Positions 59,639-64,000 of a stretch of DNA of 64,000 nt are shown piece after piece; positions within the stretch are counted from its first letter, which is position 1; the number at the start of each line of letters is the position of its first letter. The translations under genes were made by a program, and so were the position numbers. The DNA comes from Ruegeria arenilitoris. GTDB lineage: Bacteria; Pseudomonadota; Alphaproteobacteria; Rhodobacterales; Rhodobacteraceae. The notes beneath the pieces are model-generated. The model did no database searches. It worked only from the letters and a program-made list of their open reading frames with translations, and had not been told where the DNA came from. The stretch is taken from positions 124,001-188,000 of the forward strand of contig NZ_WPZQ01000005.1 of assembly GCF_013030265.1 (NCBI RefSeq). The letters are read 5' to 3'.

Positions 59639-60541
59639 CTATCTTCTGCCAACCTGATGATCACCTATCCAGGCGCGCTGATCCCAACTGCTGATCTGTT
59701 CAATTGCCCATCTCATGACAGGTCCATCCACCCACGGGTTCGAGGTCAGAAAATCAACGGTTTTCAGGATCGCATTCTGCGCAAACGCATAGTCGATCAC
59801 TTTCAGTTCGCCATTCAGCACATCACGCTCGACCGTAGTAACCGGGAGCTCGGCCCAGCCGAGACCATCGCTCACCAACTGCTTGCGAATATCCGGATTT
59901 ACGGACACGCAGACATCCGGGCTGAAGTGTCGTTTGCTTGACGATGGCAGCCCTTCCACGATCTGCCGGTAACAGGCCAAATCACTTCGGCTGACACGTT
60001 TCTTAGCTGCCAGAGGGTGATCGGCACGGCACACCGGTACAATTCTTTGAAACCCGATTCCCCGGCTTTGATAATGTCGTTCCCCTTCCGGTGCCTGAGT
60101 TACAAATGCGCCATTGGCCTCGCCACTCTCGACCGCATTCAGGATCATGTCCCTTGGTCGCTGTTCGATGCTCAACTCGATCCCGGGAAAGGTCTCGGAC
60201 AGTTCTGCAATTAAGCTTCTGACCCGTTCGACCAGCAACCCATCCTCGACATAAAGTGAAAAACTAGGCTCCATCGCACCGTTCAGCGCTTCTGCCTGAC
60301 CACGCAGGGCGTCAACGCTTTCCAGCACTGTTCTGGCATGTCGCAGCACCGAGATGCCCTGCTCAGTCAAAACCGGCCGATAGCCTTCTCGATCAAAGAG
60401 CGGCAGATTCAGGTCAATTTCGAGATTTGATATCGTCGTGCTGATGACGGACTGAGCCTTGCCCAGATTACGTGCTGCGGCAGAGAATGAGCCACAGTCG
60501 GCGGCGGCAACAAACGCGCGAAGCTGGTCGATATCAGACAT
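59639..60541 (-). CDS. LysR-type transcriptional regulator
   Basis: Regulator of 300 aa with the LysR helix-turn-helix (IDQLRAFVAAADCGSFSAAARNLGKAQSVISTTISNLEIDL) and an inducer domain. The ATG at 60541 has GGAG 7 nt upstream; an ATG 15 bp further up overlaps that site. It is divergent from the secreted phosphatase gene, 104 bp away, which is its most likely target. Confidence 0.9.
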   Translation of the reverse strand: MSDIDQLRAFVAAADCGSFSAAARNLGKAQSVISTTISNLEIDLNLPLFDREGYRPVLTEQGISVLRHARTVLESVDALRGQAEALNGAMEPSFSLYVEDGLLVERVRSLIAELSETFPGIELSIEQRPRDMILNAVESGEANGAFVTQAPEGERHYQSRGIGFQRIVPVCRADHPLAAKKRVSRSDLACYRQIVEGLPSSSKRHFSPDVCVSVNPDIRKQLVSDGLGWAELPVTTVERDVLNGELKVIDYAFAQNAILKTVDFLTSNPWVDGPVMRWAIEQISSWDQRAWIGDHQVGRR

Positions 60542-60645
60542 TAAAAACTCCATCATAAATTACGATAGAGTTTAACTTTCTATATCACATATGGGTCTGG
60601 TTAAAGGGCGCGGAAAGATTCTGCATTGCTGTGAGGACAACACAA

Positions 60646-61569
60646 ATGAGAACGCCCCCTCTTCTGGTCATGGGTGCAGGAACACTGAGCCTGCTTACCC
60701 TCGGGCACATGGCTGCTGCACAATCGCCAGCATGTCAGACTTCGCTGGATATTGATGTGCCGGCCGAGTGCGAGACCATCCCTGTGACCCACCCCGTTGA
60801 TGGGCTCGGGAATTTTCGGCAACTGACCACACCCGACAACGGGATCAAACCAAATCTGCTATTTCGTTCGGATCAACTGGATGAGTTGTCCGAGGACGCA
60901 GTTTCAGAACTGACCGCCATTGGTATTGAAACCATAGTCGACCTGCGTTCGCATGAAGAGCTGGAAACCCACCCGAACACGCGGCTTGATACGGTCAGTT
61001 TTGATGTCAATCTGCCAATCGGCTCTGATCCCGCTGACATAGCCAAGATCATGCCGGTCGAAGTTGCAGCGCAGATCCGTCCCTTGTGGTTCGATGGCAA
61101 GTTCGACGAAATCGATCAATTACTGGATGATCATAACGTAGACCTGCCGCAGGTACGGATCGATCGCTACCGGGATTTTGCGACCAAATTCGATCCCCAG
61201 GTCTCACGTTTTCTGCATCTGCTGACCGATGATCAGAACTTCCCACTGCTTTTTCACTGTGCCGGAGGCAAAGACCGGACCGGATATTTGGCGGCGGTCA
61301 CTCTGCTGACGCTGGGCTATTCCGAACAGGATGTGATGCGCGATTACCTGACCACAAATCTCTATACCTTCGACGAACTGGAACAGTTGGTTGGCAAAGG
61401 CCCTCAATCGCTCCAACCCGCATTTGGGGCCCATTCCGAGCAGATCCAGGCGTCGCTGCAAACCATCACCGACAAACACGGTTCATTCGAGGCCTATCGT
61501 CGTGATGTTCTGGGTATCAGTGACGCTGAGGTTCAGATGATCCGGCAGAACTTGCTAATCCAGAATTGA
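60646..61569 (+). CDS. Secreted tyrosine-protein phosphatase family protein
   Basis: Protein of 307 aa with a signal peptide (cleavage near AAAQ, about residue 26) and the dual-specificity/tyrosine phosphatase fold. The P-loop is Cys205 in HCAGGKDRTG with Arg211. The N-terminal NFRQL and LLFRSDQLDELSEDAVSEL match the LipA/PtpB-like atypical phosphatases, which act on phosphotyrosine or phosphoinositides. GAGGACAACACAA precedes the ATG. A periplasmic or exported location is unusual for signalling inside the cell. Confidence 0.87.
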   Translation: MRTPPLLVMGAGTLSLLTLGHMAAAQSPACQTSLDIDVPAECETIPVTHPVDGLGNFRQLTTPDNGIKPNLLFRSDQLDELSEDAVSELTAIGIETIVDLRSHEELETHPNTRLDTVSFDVNLPIGSDPADIAKIMPVEVAAQIRPLWFDGKFDEIDQLLDDHNVDLPQVRIDRYRDFATKFDPQVSRFLHLLTDDQNFPLLFHCAGGKDRTGYLAAVTLLTLGYSEQDVMRDYLTTNLYTFDELEQLVGKGPQSLQPAFGAHSEQIQASLQTITDKHGSFEAYRRDVLGISDAEVQMIRQNLLIQN

Positions 61570-61583
61570 TCAATAGGCGTGCT

Positions 61584-62549
61584 TCAGACGTCCGGAAACC
61601 GGATCTCAAACCGGGCGCCATGATCGGTCGAAACCAGATCGATCCGGGCACCGTGTGCGGCCAGCAGATTTGAGGCAATGTTCAGACCCATTCCTGTGCC
61701 ACCCTGCTCACGCGCGGTGGTGAAGAATGGCGCAAAGATACGGTCCCGGTTCCCTTCGGAAATGCCGGGGCCGTCATCCTGCACGATTACCCGCCCCGGG
61801 GTCGAGGTTAGACTGACCCGCCCTGCCCCATGGCGACGCGCATTGTCCAATAGCTGCCCAAACACCACTTTCATGCCCGAAATGGCCAGGGGCTGCGGCA
61901 CCTCAGCACCATCAATGGTTAACTCAATTTCAGGAAACTCATCGCGCAGGGTGGCTTCCAGCTCTGCAAGTGTTGTTTGGCCGTGATGCTCGGGCACACG
62001 AGACGCGGCGACCTGATTCAAAGCGCGCAACTGGGTCTGCATCTGATCGTTGGCACCGATGATCTGATTTAGAACAACGTGATCCTGATCATCCAACCCT
62101 TCTGCGTCCTGCAGCAATTCTGCCGCGGCGCGCACGGCTGTAACCGGCGTTTTCAGTTCATGCGTCACATGGTCGGCGAAGTTGCGGATCGACGCCTCGC
62201 GCCTCTGTAGCGTAGCCGCCATATCCAGAACTGATCCCGCAAGGCGAGATAGCTCCTGTGTTCCGTAATGACCCGGTGGCGAGGCAGGTTCGCCCTTGTG
62301 CACAGCGGATGAATACTCAGCCAGTGCAGTTATCGGCCTTAACAACAGACGTACTAGCAAATATCCCAGAAATGCGGTGGCCAGACCAATCATTACGGCA
62401 AGAAGAATTGCAGCGTTGCGAAACCCAATCTCGGGGCCAAGATAACGCAGGGCAATCAGGCCAAGTAAAGACAAGGCCAATGTTCCGGCCAATCCTCCGC
62501 CCAGAACCAAACCCAGAGATGGGCGCCATTTACGCCTTAGCCTTGCCAT
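61584..62549 (-). CDS. Sensor histidine kinase
   Basis: Membrane kinase of 321 aa with two closely spaced helices (about 13-35 and 46-68) leaving only a roughly 10-residue periplasmic loop, then a HAMP region, dimerisation domain with phospho-accepting His130 (HVTHELKTPVTAV) and catalytic domain (QLLDNARRHG, DDGPGI, GGTGMGLNIASNL). The signal is probably sensed within the membrane or by a partner. Start overlaps the response regulator gene by 13 bp. Confidence 0.93.
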   Translation of the reverse strand: MARLRRKWRPSLGLVLGGGLAGTLALSLLGLIALRYLGPEIGFRNAAILLAVMIGLATAFLGYLLVRLLLRPITALAEYSSAVHKGEPASPPGHYGTQELSRLAGSVLDMAATLQRREASIRNFADHVTHELKTPVTAVRAAAELLQDAEGLDDQDHVVLNQIIGANDQMQTQLRALNQVAASRVPEHHGQTTLAELEATLRDEFPEIELTIDGAEVPQPLAISGMKVVFGQLLDNARRHGAGRVSLTSTPGRVIVQDDGPGISEGNRDRIFAPFFTTAREQGGTGMGLNIASNLLAAHGARIDLVSTDHGARFEIRFPDV

Positions 62550-63214
62550 TGACCCATCCGCAACCCGATGCCGTGCACGGTTTCAATCGCGCTTGCCCAA
62601 CCCTGATCCCCCAGCTTGCGACGCAAATTTCGCAGGTGACTGTCGAGCGTACGGTCCGAGACAGGGCTGCCTGAACCATAAATCGCATCGATCAGTTGCG
62701 GCCGCGAAACAATTGCCTCGGGCGTTTGCATCAAGCGCCGCAGGATCGACAATTCAGTTGCGGTCAGCGTCAGGGCTTCACCTTCTACCTTTGCCGAATG
62801 CCCTGTCGGGTCTAACTCAAGTGGTCCATAGCGCAGAACCGTTGCAGCACCACGGACTGTACTGCGCTTTAAAATGGCTTTGATCCGCGCTACCAGCTCA
62901 CGCGGACTGAAGGGCTTGGTGACATAGTCATCGGCGCCGAGTTCAAGTCCCAGCACCCGATCAATCTCATCATCACGTGCGGTCAGAAACAGGATCGGTA
63001 CGTCCGACCGCGCACGCAGCCTGCGACAGACCTCCAACCCATCCAGCTCGGGCAGGCCAACATCCAGAACAACCAGATCAGGCGCCTCTCGCATGGCATG
63101 GGTCAGGGCCATCTGCCCATCACGCGCAGTAACGACCTGGTATCCGGCGCGCTCCAATGTGATGGAAACCAGCTCGCGCAGGCGCGGGTCGTCATCCACG
63201 ACGAGGATTTTCAT
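62537..63214 (-). CDS. OmpR-family response regulator
   Basis: Regulator of 225 aa: receiver domain with acidic pocket DDD (7-9), phospho-acceptor Asp51 and Lys100 (TKPFSP), and a C-terminal winged helix (LTLTATELSILRRLMQTPEAIVSRPQLIDAIYG, SHLRNLRRKLG). It overlaps the kinase gene by 13 bp and the upstream DUF4173 gene by 23 bp, so all three are one operon. Confidence 0.95.
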   Translation of the reverse strand: MKILVVDDDPRLRELVSITLERAGYQVVTARDGQMALTHAMREAPDLVVLDVGLPELDGLEVCRRLRARSDVPILFLTARDDEIDRVLGLELGADDYVTKPFSPRELVARIKAILKRSTVRGAATVLRYGPLELDPTGHSAKVEGEALTLTATELSILRRLMQTPEAIVSRPQLIDAIYGSGSPVSDRTLDSHLRNLRRKLGDQGWASAIETVHGIGLRMGQWQG

Positions 63215-64000
63215 AGCCAGTCTCCGGTTTCAATTCAGCGTTCAGACTACGGCTCACCCGATCCGCGCGAAACCCCCATTCCCGCCAGTTGGCAATATGC
63301 GGGGGATAGATCGTGCAACCCGTCGGGCGAGGAGAGGCCGCGATCTCGGCCGAGGCCATCCGACCCAATTGGCAAACATAGTACTCATCGTATCGCTCGG
63401 TGTGGCGTAAGTTTTCACGGGCGATTACAGCGGCGAAATTCACAAACGAACACGCATAAAGGACCGCAAGTCCAAGGGCAGCGGATCGCAGCAGCAACCA
63501 TCTGTTGGACCGTCCCTTGAGGATTTGCCATGCAGTCAGGCAAAGCCCCGCCGCAACAAGTCCCATCCAGATCGCCGCATGGATGCGCAGATAGGTCAGA
63601 CCGTATTCCTGCACATAGATCGACAGGCGCAGGATCGACGAAATCACCAACAATACGTTTTGCCCCAGCCAAAGCATCATCCAACCGGTCAACCCTTTGC
63701 GCTCGGTCAGATATGGCCGCGCGGCCAGTGCAAATGCGCCAGCAAGCAAAGCAGTTACCAACAGGGGGTATGCCCCACGATGGGCATATTCCGCATGGCT
63801 CATACCGTCGGGCAATTCGACATTACCCCACAGGAAAAAGGCATCCATTACGGTCTGAACCGCCAGCATCAGATTGAAGAGGATTAATGCATTCGCCACG
63901 GATTGCGCGTTCAGCCCAATCGCCGGCAGTTTTCGCTGTTTGGCGGGTCCGGACTTCGGTGACAGTATTCCCGGCTGGGATGCAACCGCCAGGACAGGCC
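63192..64000 (-). CDS. DUF4173/DUF4153 membrane protein (5' end outside the window)
   Basis: Frame open from the right edge, about 269 codons visible. Multi-helix membrane part with the family pattern ALILFNLMLAVQTVMDAFFLWG, LPDGMSHAEYAHRGAYPLLVTALLAGAF and a C-terminal soluble tail. A GTG at 63899 is not the start; codons remain open to base 64000. Overlap with the response regulator start suggests that this membrane protein works with, or is controlled by, the two-component pair. Confidence 0.8.
   Translation of the reverse strand, partial: PVLAVASQPGILSPKSGPAKQRKLPAIGLNAQSVANALILFNLMLAVQTVMDAFFLWGNVELPDGMSHAEYAHRGAYPLLVTALLAGAFALAARPYLTERKGLTGWMMLWLGQNVLLVISSILRLSIYVQEYGLTYLRIHAAIWMGLVAAGLCLTAWQILKGRSNRWLLLRSAALGLAVLYACSFVNFAAVIARENLRHTERYDEYYVCQLGRMASAEIAASPRPTGCTIYPPHIANWREWGFRADRVSRSLNAELKPETGYENPRRG

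Noticed and set aside
1-64000. CRISPR array, tRNA or rRNA genes
   Set aside because: No regularly spaced direct repeats, tRNA-like cloverleaf segments or rRNA signature stretches were seen in the gaps by reading; no tRNA-finding program was run.

Overview
The window (about 58-60% GC by eye, densely packed, operons with 1-4 nt ATGA-type overlaps) looks like a chromosomal segment of a marine alphaproteobacterium of the Rhodobacteraceae (Roseobacter group). The reasons are the very high load of ABC importers, the hydroxyproline catabolic set, a De Ley-Doudoroff galactose operon, a B12-riboswitch/DUF1636/BtuFCD unit, and DUF2793 and DUF4173 proteins. I saw no tRNA, rRNA, CRISPR array, insertion sequence or intact prophage. 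All family names come from reading the translations; no database search was run.

Layout. 1-3.3 kb: a peptide-type ABC importer (two permeases and one double ATPase). 3.5-9.6 kb: nucleotide-sugar genes (galU, a manC-type bifunctional enzyme, ugd) with a DUF2793 gene and, between it and ugd, a decayed gmd-fcl pair on the minus strand. 9.6-13.5 kb: a PanB-like enzyme, a membrane fatty acid hydroxylase, a LysR regulator and a winged-helix protein of unknown role. 13.6-15.9 kb: anti-sigma/ECF sigma pair divergent from a YceI-cytochrome c fusion. 15.9-22.1 kb: hydroxyproline degradation (GntR regulator, pyrroline-2-carboxylate reductase, and a four-gene minus-strand operon) with a shared candidate operator in front of both arms.

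22.7-36.0 kb: an IclR-controlled galactoside locus. It has an importer (binding protein, two permeases, ATPase), a GH4 alpha-galactosidase, a GH42 beta-galactosidase and the full oxidative galactose route (SDR dehydrogenase, lactonase, IlvD-type dehydratase, KDGal kinase, KDPGal aldolase). 36.0-40.6 kb: a polyamine-type importer whose second permease has an odd C-terminal tail. 40.7-51.0 kb: a LacI-controlled sugar region. One arm holds a second GH42 enzyme, an amino-acid-type binding protein with an oversized permease, and an isomerase. The other holds a degenerate GH1 domain fused to glucokinase, a PfkB kinase and a lyxose/mannose isomerase. The two arms diverge around a perfect LacI-type palindrome.

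51.0-64.0 kb: a TPR membrane protein, a secreted alkylsulfatase, two unknown small proteins, a cobalamin riboswitch operon (28-codon ORF, DUF1636, BtuD, BtuF, BtuC), a LysR regulator, a secreted tyrosine phosphatase, and a two-component system preceded by a DUF4173 membrane protein cut by the window edge.

The observations I would check first are the gmd-fcl double pseudogene (loss of GDP-fucose synthesis), the GH1-like/glucokinase fusion with a rewritten glycosidase active site, the combined alpha- and beta-galactosidase operon that would fit digalactosylglycerol, and the Zur-like palindrome between the B12 riboswitch and DUF1636.
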